Assembly: GCA_031763025.1 (NCBI GenBank)
Contig: JASSKH010000007.1
Location: 3,401,930-3,465,929 of the forward strand
DNA from: Macrocystis pyrifera
Lineage: Eukaryota; Sar; Phaeophyceae; Laminariales; Laminariaceae
Direction of reading: 5' to 3'
Length of the DNA stretch: 64,000 nt
How positions within the stretch are numbered: position 1 is the first letter of the stretch; each line of letters begins with the position of its first letter. Positions 53,493 through 63,894 of the stretch are shown here, one piece after another. The position numbers and the translations under genes were made by a program. The notes below the pieces were generated by a model. It was given only the letters and a program-made list of their open reading frames with translations. It was not told the origin of the DNA and ran no database searches.

Positions 53493-54994
53493 CGCATCCA
53501 CCAGCACATCGCAGAGGTGTAGCCACGCGCCACTGTTGGCCCGCCACAGCTCGATTGCCTCGCGAGCCGAGACCTCGGCTTCCTGTTCCACGACAACGAG
53601 AAGGAGGTTCAGAAAATGTCGATGAGGGGCAAACAACAACAAAATGCCGAAAAATAGTTACATACCTTCGTAGCATGGCCGCGCTGACACATGTTCGTGT
53701 AACACAGAATCAGGAAGAGCGCGTGTTTCGGGGGCAGCCAAGTACCTAGACGTGTGCCACGCTGTCCAGAAACGGACGGACCGTCTAGGTCTTCGAAACA
53801 GCACTCAAACGGCCCTAGTATTTTCGGACAAGAGTGATATAAAGCAAAACGACTCTGGTCGTAAATAAAAGTACCGCTTGATATTCATAATAATGTATAA
53901 ACGGTGCTTATGTATCCGCCCATACAGTGATATTAGTTTTGACCCATGTTTGCCCGAAGGAGGTGCACCTATATGTCCAGGGTAACGCTTTGCACGGCGC
54001 CGTTTAAATTACCAATCAGTCTTCTACGGGGGACGAGATAAGTGGGTGGGTCCTGACGTGTACCTCGAGGCCGGCAGAGGCCTCTCCAGAGCCCGAGTTT
54101 TTCTTTCCCGCGTCTTTCGCTACCATGCGCATCGCGCTGGACTGCTTCATCTTCGCCACGCTAAGCGCGTTACCATTGTCTGCCATCGGTACAGTAGAGG
54201 CAATCGCCGGCACAAAAAAACGCGGGTACGACGCCGAGGGGCGGGGGCACATGACGGTGGGAATAAATCAGCTACTATTATTGGAGGGGGGCTATGTGAG
54301 TATACAGTAATAAATCAGGACTAAGCAGGCATTGTAGTTGCAGGAGGATGTGTGTTTTTTGGGTCCATCACGGCGTTTGATGTCTATGTATGCGCCCTAT
54401 GTAAGAGCCAGATGTGTTGGTTACGAAAGTCGGGTTGCATACCTGGGATGGGCGAAAACATAGCGGATTACTTCGGCGCCCACCTCTTGCTCTGGGAGAC
54501 GATACACAAGAAAGCATTTGCGATTATTATTGAAGCGCGTGCGAGAGAGAGCGCGAGAAAACAGTGTATTGCTCTCATTTTGAGCAGCCCCCTGCTTTCC
54601 GCTATATGCCCTTCGGGATAACATGCAATTCTGGTTGTAAGTAGACAATTTTATGCTTATACAAGAATACCCCTTCCGCCAGCCCCTCCGGTTGTGACCG
54701 CGTAAAAACATCATGACCTGTAGGTAGGACGACATTACTACGCATACGTGTGAGGGATAACCGCGAAAAAAAAACGTGCGTAGGCCAGTGAAGGAGATAT
54801 GGAAGCAACCAACCAACTAACCGTGATAGGCGTTTCCATCGTTACGCACCTTTGAACGCCCCCATGGTGTCGATGCACCGGCTGTAGCATGTCAACGCCT
54901 CGGCGTGCAAACCCCTCTGGTACAGCACGTCTCCCTCCGACACGTGGCCGAAGGCAGCCACAAGCGCATCCGACACGGGAAACCCGAAGCTGAT
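53493..54994 (-). CDS. Partial gene, TPR-like protein (three exons)
   Basis: Exons in reading order on the minus strand: 54994-54850, 54179-54124, 53582-53493. The first starts in phase 0 after TTTTTTTGTGCAG. The phases then join exactly (phase 1, then phase 0), and every junction is GT-AG. The 97 residues read SFGFPVSDALVAAFGHVSEG, DVLYQRGLHAEALTCYSRCI, DTMGAFK, then NGNALSVAKMKQSSAMRM and EAEVSAREAIELWRANSGAW. The pattern G.VLYQ.GLHAEAL.CYSRCI is that of a tetratricopeptide helix pair, so protein-protein binding is likely. The gene continues on both sides: a good donor (GCG|GTGAGG) closes the last exon seen. A candidate upstream exon with matching phase is at 57441-57678. Confidence 0.65.
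53757..53837. mobile_element. Stowaway-like MITE, degenerate copy 4
   Basis: Arms CCACGCTGTCCAGAAACGGA and CTAGTATTTTCGGACAAGAG retain the CTGTCC.GAAA ends. Interior is diverged. Confidence 0.5.
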
Positions 54995-55770
54995 CTGCAC
55001 AAAAAAAAACGTTGCACCCGCAGAGCGTAGCGTAGGTTGAGAATCGAAGCAGCTTGAAAAGGGGGGGTCGGTTGAAACATTCGCGCATGCATGTACCGGT
55101 CTTCGAGTGGTACACACAGTACATACCAGAGAAGCGCACAAGGCCCTTTGCTTTTCTACAAACATGCAAACATGAAACTGCCCGCCCGCCCGCTGGGTGA
55201 TTGTTTTTCTACTAAGCAAAATTTTACCCGCCGGGTCACTGTATTCCTAGAAATGTGATTCGGTCGACGCATCACACGCAGCTTGCAAAGACGAGTTTAG
55301 ACGAAATTCTCGATATCACAGCTGAGGTGTCTTTGAAAAACAAAAATCCTCGCCGGTTCACGCCTATAAACACTGAACCAATTGAAGGGGCATAAGGCTG
55401 TTTGTCGAGGTGTCTTTTTCTTTTTCTGGGCCGACTTATTGACCGATGTTCTAGCATACGACAGGCAATCAACTCGCTGCAACTACTATGCCGCAGATTA
55501 TAAGTTGCGGGCCCGTGCCTCGATGATGGCAGCGATGGTAGCTGGCTGTGACACTCCGTTGTACACCTCCTCCGGGGGCCTCGTCATCACGTTCGGGCCT
55601 AGTCCACACCTGCAGTTGTTGCGCATATATTCGAGCAGGCAGACAAGTCCGAACAGTGCAGCAGCCAGATGTAAAACATGATCTGTACTTTTGCCATGCT
55701 TTTGTACAAGTCATAGTCATCAAACGGCGCGGAACGTTCGTTGCAGATGCCATTGCCTACGGTACCCCCC

Positions 55771-55852
55771 CCTGTCTCCGAAGGGGTGTGGTCCATGGTT
55801 AAATGACATCAATCGGGCAAGCAACAAATTAGTACCCCCCCCCCCCCCCCCC
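55771..55852 (+). mobile_element. C-tailed repeat, copy 8 (short)
   Basis: CTGTCTCCGAAGGGGTGTGG, CCATGGTTAAATGACATCAA, GCAAGCAACAAATTAGTA then 18 C (55835-55852). It ends directly against the second-subfamily copy at 55854. Confidence 0.7.
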
Positions 55853-55853
55853 G

Positions 55854-56219
55854 GAACAAGGGGAATGATCGTATCACGAGGTGTGCACATGGCAAGGCAC
55901 CCCCGAGGCAGATACCTAGTATACCGATACTAGTAGTTGTCTCTGGAAGTGGCCACACTAGAGAAACAAATCAATAAATTCGAAGCTGTCATCCATATCC
56001 ATGTCCGCCTCACAGGCGGTTCTCATTAGGATGCAGCTCACCCTTCATGCGACTCGCCGGACACCTCACGGCGCTTCGCGCTTGGTGCAAGCAAAGTCTG
56101 CCTGGTCGGTGAAAACTCGACGTGCTCCGTCTCGGCGTTGCAGGGATGCGAGGGTCTATGGTCGCACGACTACGGCCATGCTTAGCATGAGTACACGAGT
56201 ACCACCCCCCGCCCCCCCC
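55854..56219 (+). mobile_element. C-tailed repeat, second subfamily, copy 2
   Basis: Partner of 45990-46327 in the same orientation. Shares TCTCTGGAAGTGGCCACAC, AGGATGCAGCTCACCCTTCA, CGGCGCTTCGCGCTTGG and GTGAAAACTCGACGTGCTCC, and ends in CCACCCCCCGCCCCCCC. The tail joins the first-subfamily 3' end. Confidence 0.75.
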
Positions 56220-57440
56220 TTACGTGCGATCACTTTTGTTGGTTGATTTTTGTTCATTGTTTTCGACCTCTTTTTCCGGTTTCCCCTCCGGAAACAAATG
56301 AAATAAAAACCGTGATAGTTTGGGCGGCAAAGCGTGTTGTTCCGGAACCCGAGCGCAAGGGTACGCACGCAACCCGCAGCGGGTGCGGTCGGGGATATGC
56401 CCGCAGGACAGAAGCACACCCGAATATGCCGCTTGTTACCAGCGTCGCAATCGGTGAACGGACTTCGCACGAATCCACTGCTATCCGATAGAGGCTACAC
56501 GGCGGTTGCGACAGCAGACTGTTCTCTACGTATGCGATATATATGCGAGTCTACACGTTACCGCAGTGAGCCCAAACGCATGGCGATGCTACAGCTGGCT
56601 ATTATTGCTGCTGTTACTACTGCTGCTGCTGCCGCTGCTGCCGCTGCTGCCGCTGCTGCTGCAGCTGCTGCCGCTGTTGCCGCTGCTGCTGCTGCTGCTG
56701 CTGCTGCTCGTACGGACCGGAACCTCACGCCTGTTGAAACTGAAACGCGGAGATCATATTTCCACTGCTTGCTGTTCTTCAAGCCATGGTTTTATCACCT
56801 GCCTTGACAGCCGGTCTCGATCACTTCGACGCCGGCAGGGGCAAACGCTCGGAATGTGTCAAGCGTCCAACGAGAACCTGCCTGGTGTTCATCAGACGGT
56901 GTGCAGTGGTGGTAGTGAGCGGGCGGTGTTTAGACGGTTGCGACAACCAGAGACAAGTAAAGTAAAGTGATATCCAATGGATAGTCTAAGCAAGCAGCAG
57001 TCCAACTGTTTGGGTAACTTCTACTGTAGACCGAGCAAGTGAGGGTAGGTGAGCGTGAGAATGTTTTGAGGTGGCAGTGCCTGGAGACGTACACCTGGTA
57101 CTTATTTTTCACGCCCTTGCAAGCCCTTGCTGGGGTGAGCTACAACCTACCTGGTATACCGGTACGATGTACCAGGTACCTTGTACCAGGTATATCACAG
57201 CAGGGTACTTGCCCTCTGTGTTGGCACACTGAAGCTCTTTCATGTACACCTGGCATAGAGTTATTGCGTAGTACTGCTTTAGGTAGAATGGAGTCTGTAG
57301 CTGTAAGCTGCAGATAGCTCGCTACTCGTACACCAGTAGTATGTTCCAGGTATAGCTGAAGCCACCGTGGACGTTCGCACACAGCAGCACACACTACTGG
57401 TACTTGATACACACTTGTACACGGTCGTGTCATGTCGTAC
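56220..57440. other. No gene recognised; CTG repeat and palindromic motifs
   Basis: 56607-56707 is a CTG/CCG triplet repeat (CTGCTGCTGCCGCTG). 57149-57192 holds three copies of TACCTGGTA/TACCAGGTA. Open frames across the triplet repeat give poly-Ala or poly-Leu and are not genes. Confidence 0.5.
56607..56707. repeat. CTG triplet microsatellite
   Basis: About 100 bp of CTG with CCG, TTG and CAG variants. Confidence 0.9.
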
Positions 57441-57678
57441 CTTTCGACAAGACGTGTTGGTGCAAACATGCACGCTGGGTGGCAAGGCCATGACGCAGAA
57501 AGCAGAAGCAGCAGGACCAGCCACTGCAAACGCAAGCGCAAGCGAGCAAAGCGCCACGAACGTCGCCGAGGGGAGAGGCAAGCTTGGCTGGCGCTGCCGG
57601 GATTGCCTACGCGCTAGCAAGGTGTTGCTCGACCCGCCCCGAGCGTTATCGTGAGCTAGCAGATGCTCCAGCATCATG
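57441..57678 (-). CDS. Candidate minus-strand exon, hydrophobic segment
   Basis: An open stretch between an acceptor-like TATTTTCTGTTTTCAG and a donor CGAAAG|GTACGA. It encodes MMLEHLLAHDNARGGSSNTL, then SATFVALCSLALAFAVAGPA (a possible membrane segment) and SVHVCTNTSCRK. It ends in phase 0, which fits the phase-0 start of the TPR-like exon at 54994, so it could be the exon before it. The opposite strand is also open here (KAMTQKAEAAGPATANASAS), so the strand is not certain. Confidence 0.3.
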
Positions 57679-58529
57679 CTGAAAACAGAAAATATCCAAC
57701 CTACGTCCTGAAAGCCAGCTAAGCGCTTTGAAATAGCAGTTCTCCAGAAGCTATGGTAGGGCAAGGATAACCCTTAGGTATGTAGATGCTTGTGAGACGT
57801 TCCCTTGCTTCAGTCGTTGTCTTTACTTGCCTGTCTGGTTCTGGTTTTCATCGGGCAGTTCGGTGCTCGAGGTAGGTCCTTCGTCCCCTTGAGTGCAATG
57901 CCTACGAATCTACTGGAAACACAGCAAAACGCGGCGCAAAAAAACTCCAAAAAAAAGGGGGGATGCCTCATCATCTCCTCATCATTCACAGATCATTTAC
58001 TCCCGAATTTCGCGGGCGCATGCGCGCATGCACACGCCGTATTCCGTACACTCTCGGTACCAGTATTCTGTACTATGTGCCCTGCATCCCGGACCCCGGA
58101 GCCAGATGAAACTCAGGACAGCCAGCAGCCGCTCTGCGGGCTTGCCGGGATAATAATAACGTTCTGCTTGTCATCATGAACAGCAGCAAGTGTTATTATT
58201 AATAATAGTGTTTCATGGTGCGTACGAGTAGTACGAGCTCCCGAGGAAAGTGCCCGCGTGTCGCGTCGATCGTGGATGATCGTGGATCTTCGAGCTTTAC
58301 TGCCTACCGACTGCTGTACGACGACACCATACAGCTGTACGAGTATCCACATTGCTCACGTAACATGGCGGCACAGCAGTATTACGAGCACGAGTGGTGT
58401 TTGGGTCCCCGAGCGGAAGGGAGGTAAAAAGGCTCTACTGGACGAGGGGGGGGGTGGAAACGGTCCAATATTTCGACGGTTTTACATGTTCCCAGTACAT
58501 TGCTGTGTGCGGTGGTAGTAGTCTACTAC
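57679..58529. other. No firm gene
   Basis: A plus-strand stretch at 57813-57871 (SLSLLACLVLVFIGQFGAR) lies between an acceptor-like CTTGCTTCAG and a donor CGAG|GTAGGT and may be a small exon of a plus-strand gene, but no neighbours in frame were found. Confidence 0.3.
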
Positions 58530-58642
58530 TGCTAGGTTGTTGACGAAACCAACACCCTCGATTTGGTCCTGCCTCAGATACACACACTGCGAGTAGCACT
58601 TTCTTGCCCGTTCTGAAGGAGCGAACAGCAAATTCCTCAGCT
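58530..58642 (-). CDS. Candidate minus-strand exon
   Basis: Between an acceptor-like CCTGCGTAG and a donor CTAGCA|GTAGTA on the minus strand. Encodes LRNLLFAPSERARKCYSQCV then YLRQDQIEGVGFVNNLA. Composition is protein-like but the product is not recognised and phases do not join directly to the exon at 57441. Confidence 0.3.
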
Positions 58643-59299
58643 CTACGCAGGTTATAAATTTCAGTTGTGCTAACGCTATTACGTAAACTGAATATTGCAG
58701 CCTTGGTGGGCATATTTTTCTCCTTTTGAAAACCGTGACGTACCTGTACATTTTTTTTTAATACACCGTACGTTTAGGTGCGGATCAGATCCTCTTTGGG
58801 TGGAACCGTTCAAGGTGCCGCGTTCTTTTTTGTTCTTGTAATCCTACTGTGCGGCGAGATTCGACGCGGTGGGCGGCGCGGGTTTAGGTTAGGAAAACAA
58901 AGTACTACGGGTACGGTACGAAAAAAAACACTCTGCATACAAAACCTTGATTTTTTTAATACCTGTTAAGTCGGTCGGAGATATAAATCGCGGGTTGCTG
59001 TGTTTCATCTGCGACAGCAATTTTGGCCTTGCACTTCACAGGTTGGTGGAACGACTACGAGGCGAATCCATTAAATTTGTCGTGATGCCGAAGGGGGCAC
59101 GCTTGAGCTGGCTAGCTTTCCTTTCCAACCGTCCTGGCGATGTTGTCGGCTTTCCACTGTTTCTTGTCGATAGCATCTCCAAGTGAGCCGTTTCGGCCCT
59201 TGAGACCACATCAAACGAAAAAATTAGGGGTAGTGTAGTCAGCCTCGACTGCGAACACAAAGGTATATGTGTTCCTTGAGTTTGATACGCACTCGATAG

Positions 59300-59439
59300 T
59301 CCAGATTCGATGCAAGCGGAGAGCTAGGGATAGGCGACGTTCTGGCAGATGCGCAAGGCCCAAAATGTAAAGGAGAGGCAAAGTAGAGGGCTAGGAAAAG
59401 ATATGCTCGGACAGATGCGAAAGGTCGAGTTGAGGAGAG
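59300..59439. repeat. GCTCGGACAGATGCGAAAGG repeat, left block
   Basis: Contains GATGCAAGCGGAGAGCTAGG and a unit with GGAGAGGCAAAG, GCTAGGAAAAGATATGCTCG and ACAGATGCGAAAGGTC. The same units occur on the far side of the tandem array (61340-61610). Confidence 0.65.
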
Positions 59440-61226
59440 TGTGATATGGGTGGAGTATTCATGGGCTACAGATATAGATAATACGTTGCGGTCTTGTAGT
59501 CTCACGAATACGAGAATAATCCAAAGAATAGATTAACCCGGTGGATATTCCGTCAGTTGAGAGTAACGTTCTCTTAGGAGTGTTCCCTAGGGCGGAAAAC
59601 CCGTTAGACGAGAGTAAAGTTCCTTAACGCAGATAGGACCACGAAGTGATAAGTTCTTATATTAGCAGAAGAACGATCGGTAGCCATAGGAAAGTTCTGT
59701 AGGCGTACATCAGATAAGAGGAATTTAGGAGAGTTTGTGGCGTGGGATGGGACGAGTATATCTGGGCGTCGAGTCCCGCCCCCCTACCTCTCACTTCTCT
59801 ACCAGAGCACCTCCTCAGCTCTCGCCATCAATAAGAAGATCTAAATCAGAAGAAGCGAAGCACTGCTTTCCAGCTGCCAGAGATCTGTATCTCTCTCCTT
59901 TAGACTCCCTTTTAGTGGTTGTTCTCAGCGAACAACCCCTCTTCGTAGTGTTTGAGTCTTATTACGAGGTGTGGGGGGATCTATAGCCTCATTTCTTTTA
60001 TTTCGAATAGCCGCATCTTCGACCACCTTTTTCCTGGCCGTTTGGGATGAACTTTGTCATCACCCTCCGACCATCTTGTGGTCTGCATATACGACTATTC
60101 AGGGTGGGCTAATGGGATATGGGTGGAGTATTCATGGGCTACAGATATAGATAATACGTTGCAGTCTTGTAGTCTCACGAATACGAGAATAATCCAAAGA
60201 ATGGATTAACCCGGTGGATATTCCGTCAGTTGAGAGTAACGTTCTCTTAGGAATGTTCCCTAGGGCGGAAAACCCGTTAGACGAGAGTAAAGTTCCTTAA
60301 CGCAGATAGGACCACGAAGTGAGAAGTTCTTATATTAGCAGAAGAACGATCGGTAGCCATAGGAAAGTTCTGTAGGCGTACATCAGAAAAGAGGAATTTA
60401 GGAGAGTTTGTGGCGTGGGGTGGGACGAGTATATCTGGGCGTCGAGTCCCGCCCCCCTACCTCTCACTTCTCTACCAGAGCACCTCCTCAGCTCTCGCCA
60501 TCAATAAGAAGATCTAAATCAGAAGAAGCGAAGCACTGCTTTCCAGCTGCCAGAGATCTGTATCTCTCTCCTTTAGACTCCCTTTTAGTGGTTGTTCTCA
60601 GCGAACAACACCTCTTCGTAGTGTTTGAGTCTTATTACGAGGTGTGGGGGGATCTATAGCCTCATTTCTTTTATTTCGAATAGCCGCATCTTCGACCACC
60701 TTTTTCCTGGCCGTTTGGGATGAACTTTGTCATCACCCTCCGACCATCTTGTGGTCTGCATATACGACTATTCAGGGTAGGCTAATGGGATATGGGTGGA
60801 GTATTCATGGGCTACAGATATAGATAATACGTTGCAGTCTTGTAGTCTCACGAATACGAGAATAATCCAAAGAATGGATTAACCGGTGGATATTCCGTCA
60901 GTTGAGAGTAACGTTCTCTTAGGAATGTTCCCTAGGGCGGAAAACCCGTTAGACGATAGTAATGTTCCTTAACGCAGATAGGACCACGAAGTGAGAAGTT
61001 CTTATATTAGCAGAAGAACGATCGGTAGCCATAGGAAAGTTCTGTAGGCGTACATCAGAAAAGAGGAATTTAGGAGAGCTTGTGGCGTGGGGTGGGACGA
61101 GTATATCTGGGCGTCGAGTCCCGCCCCCCTACCTCTCACTTCTCTACCAGAGCACCTCCTCAGCTCTCGCCATCAATAAGAAGATTTAAATCAGAAGAAG
61201 CGAAGCACTGCCTTCCAGCTGCCAGA
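59440..61226 (+). mobile_element. Tandem LTR-type array, 673-bp period, 2.65 copies
   Basis: Units start at 59440, 60113 and 60786 (TGTGATATG or TGGGATATG), exactly 673 bp apart and about 98 percent alike by eye. The third stops being similar after about 440 bp, at CCAGCTGCCAGA. The start word TGTGATATG and the purine-rich CAGGGTGGGCTAA at each unit end are shared with the LTR-like element at 27293-29913. A reading that fits is LTR-internal-LTR-internal-LTR with LTRs of about 440 bp (TG...CA) and 233-bp internal parts, like tandem TRIM elements. It has no coding capacity; the 83-codon open frame repeated in each unit is a by-product. Confidence 0.7.
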
Positions 61227-61299
61227 ACCACCTGCGTCCCTTACCACTACCCTTACCACTACCCTATACCGGTCACCGCATCACAAGAGGCAGAGCAAA

Positions 61300-61640
61300 T
61301 ATCTACCAGGTGTATGCAGATGCAAACAAAATCCAACCGAAGCAGGAGGCAAGCGGAGAGTTATGCACGTATTTGCTCAGGAAGATTCGCGAAAGGCTCC
61401 ATCGAAGGGAGAAAGGCAAGCAAAAGAGCTAGGAATGTGCTCGGACACATGCGAACGGTCTATTCGAAGAGAGAGGGAGAGAGGCTATCAAGAAAGAGCT
61501 TTGAATGGGCTCGGACAAGTGCAAAAGACCCAATTGAAAGGGAGAGGGCCAAGCAAGGAGCTAGGAATAGGGCTCGGACAGTGCTCGGCCAGATGTGAAA
61601 GGTCCCATGTGGCCTCGACGGTGAATGTGGCTGCAACTGG
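61300..61640. repeat. GCTCGGACAGATGCGAAAGG repeat, right block
   Basis: At least three degenerate units of about 65 to 75 bp: GAGCTAGGAATGTGCTCGGA, CACATGCGAACGGTC, ATTGAAAGGGAGAGGGCCAA. Continues the left block at 59300 beyond the tandem array. Confidence 0.6.
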
Positions 61641-62991
61641 CTGTTAATAGCGGTGTGGTGAACATCATGGGAGATTGAGCAGATCTTAGACCAAGCGGCT
61701 GTATACCAATGACACTACGTACTGCATGAATATAAAGCTCCCGTAGATCGCGTTTCAGTCGTGACGGGAAGGTGTTGGCGACGTGTTACTGTTCTGTAAT
61801 AATGATGATGATATAGCTCTCTTATAGCTCTTTTCCCACCACAGGCTGAAAATAAAGCGTCTGGGTGGAAGAAAATAAAAATACAAAATAATGGGTGCAC
61901 CGCAGTACCAGTACGCAAGAGGACGGTCTACAATAGTAGACGCTGGCGTACTCTAGACTGAGGTAGAAGTGGTTGGCAGTTGCGATTGCCTTTTATTTCA
62001 TCTTGAACGTTGACCTACTGTGTCGTATCAGCACACCGTGAGCACGAGTGTCAAAGTACCACATACAGGTGCTGCAGAGAGAAAGACATTTCACACTCTC
62101 TTGGGAGAGCGTCTAAGGCAGAAATCTGTCTTAGATTGAAAAAGAACTGAGCCGGGAACACATGTATAACAAATACATTCGTGGATGTCATATTGCAATT
62201 GTTGCCAATAGTATCTGTAAAGAACGTGCCATCCGACAACGACAACGTACAACACGTTCTTCAACCCCCAATATGAATAAACCGTCGTCTTTTTTGCTCT
62301 GCATTATCCGAGGAGCATGCCGCGGAAGCAGACTCTGCAGGGCACCCCATCAGATGGTGCTTTTTTCCGCAGTAGGCACGGTGTGTGCTCTGAACCGCAC
62401 CGGAACAACAAGTAAAAAAGACGAAACAGCAACGCACCACCCCGTACGACTAAAAAAAACAAAAAAATAATCCCCACTAACGACGACTGTACCGCGCCGT
62501 TTTCCAATACCGCATGACTCTCAAAAACTAAGATCGGCACGGAAATATATGACCCACACGTTTCTTGCTGAAGAACAGAATCCGCATCGCACTGCACCGA
62601 ACCGCGCCGCTCTTCACGGTCAACTAACAGAAAAATCTGCAACGCACTGCACCGCGCCGCACGGTGTGCGGCTCTTGAAATGCAAGAACCTACCCGCACT
62701 GTGAACAAAAAGTTGCAACAAAATCCAAGCCCTTGATCGTCGTGCATCTATCGGCGGAGACATAGGAATCGCTGTGTACTGGTGCGCGAGCATAAATATA
62801 AATATGTACATAGACATACAGAATACTTATGCTCTCGATTACAGCCCGATCGAACTAATACTCTAGGAAACGACGGAATCGCAGCTTGCTGCGTTGCTGA
62901 CTCGACATGTGCCTACGTTCCCTGCAAGAGTATGTTGCCGGGTAACGATTCCGATCCCGACCCCGATCCCGATCCTATGTTATCATCCTAG
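61641..62991. other. No gene recognised
   Basis: Competing short frames. A GCACTGCACCGCGCCGC motif repeats several times at about 62390-62670. GATCCC hexamer run at 62950-62974 lies just upstream of the next exon. Confidence 0.4.
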
Positions 62992-63697
62992 ACTTCCGAT
63001 CCCCGAGGTTTGCTCCTTGTCCTCTTGGTGTTCGTGTGGCCCCGAGCCTGAAGAAGTCACACTCCCTCCTTCGACAATTGATCGCGTTTCGAGGTATCGT
63101 CGACCCTCCTCATCTCACCTCCATCCCCCGTCTCCCGCTGCTCAACAATCCAATGTTGAAATATATCGACGAGATACTTCCAACCACATCTTTCTGGCCG
63201 TGTATGCCCGCCCCCTAGTGTTTTTAGGAAACCCGCTCTGAAATTCATCGCTGGGAGTGTGTGGTCTTGCGTATTTTACGGTGCTGCATGTCCTCAATTT
63301 CAGTTTTGCCCTTGGCCACACGGGCACAGCGCTGCTCAACAAGGTGCCGAGAAGGCGAATGTAGCATCACGTGGCTCGATTTTTTTTACTTTCCACACAA
63401 TGACCCGCTACGTGCTTCGCAGCGTGCCGAGATAACGCGTATCGTACTCGTGTTATACACCATTGCAGACCTGCCAAAGAACGCTCCCTCGCTGTTCCGA
63501 GTCGTTTTACTGCTGTCTCGGGCGACATCTTGGACTTTGGTGGATCCCCAGCATCTGCGTTCCGTCAATCGGGTTCGTCGGCCTCTTCAACCAATACTAC
63601 TAGTCGCTTACAGCAGAATTTTTTGAAAGACCACTTACAACATTTGACACACAGGTGTGAAACCAGAAAGAGCGTCGAAAAAAAGATGGTGAAATAA
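62992..63697 (+). CDS. Unrecognised protein, last two exons
   Basis: Exons 62992-63199 and 63469-63697. The first follows ATCATCCTAG (phase 1 entry) and ends TTCTGGCC|GTGTAT in phase 2. The second follows CACCATTGCAG and takes up the phase exactly, ending in TAA. The sequence reads SLKKSHSLLRQLIAFRGIVD, LPLLNNPMLKYIDEILPTTS, then PAKERSLAVPSRFTAVSG, ILDFGGSPASAFRQSGSSAS and LQQNFLKDHLQHLTHR. It is a Leu-rich helical part followed by a Ser-rich, basic C-terminus. No domain was recognised. Upstream exons were not found; alternative acceptors for the first exon exist at GAG near 63010-63050. Confidence 0.45.
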
Positions 63698-63705
63698 ACT
63701 AGAGC

Positions 63706-63894
63706 TTGATAGAACCCAATGTGGGTCCACGTGCCCATAGCTTGACAGAGTCTGGTCTCATGAAGATATGCACCAGCTCCCTCCTGAAGCCGCGCACATG
63801 GTGTAAGCCGGGGATGGTGCGAAAGGACGACGACGACAACGGACGGGACGAGGCCAGCACAAGGCGAAACATCAATACGGACGAACTCGTTTGA
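63706..63894 (+). CDS. Possible small open frame or alternative last exon
   Basis: Open from 63706 to a TGA at 63892. Reads IEPNVGPRAHSLTESGLMKI, CTSSLLKPRTWCKPGMVRKD, then DDDNGRDEASTRRN. Composition is protein-like, but it is in a different frame from the exon before it and no in-phase splice joins them. No ATG near its start. Confidence 0.25.
   Translation: MIEPNVGPRAHSLTESGLMKICTSSLLKPRTWCKPGMVRKDDDDNGRDEASTRRNINTDELV

Noticed and set aside
55498..55680. Minus-strand coding stretch (LFGLVCLLEYMRNN ... IIEARARNL, then TAA)
   Set aside because: Reads like protein, but a second minus-strand frame (FDDYDLYKSMAK) is equally plausible and neither has convincing splice sites in phase with neighbours.
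56334..56970. Poly-Ala and poly-Leu open frames
   Set aside because: Translations of the CTG triplet repeat.
57367..57654. Plus-strand 95-residue open frame
   Set aside because: Lies opposite a minus-strand stretch with better splice signals; neither strand could be proved, so only the minus candidate is listed at low confidence.
59440..61226. CRISPR-like array or protein-coding tandem repeat
   Set aside because: Period is 673 bp with no short spacers; the repeated 83-codon open frame has no domain and is lost in the third copy.
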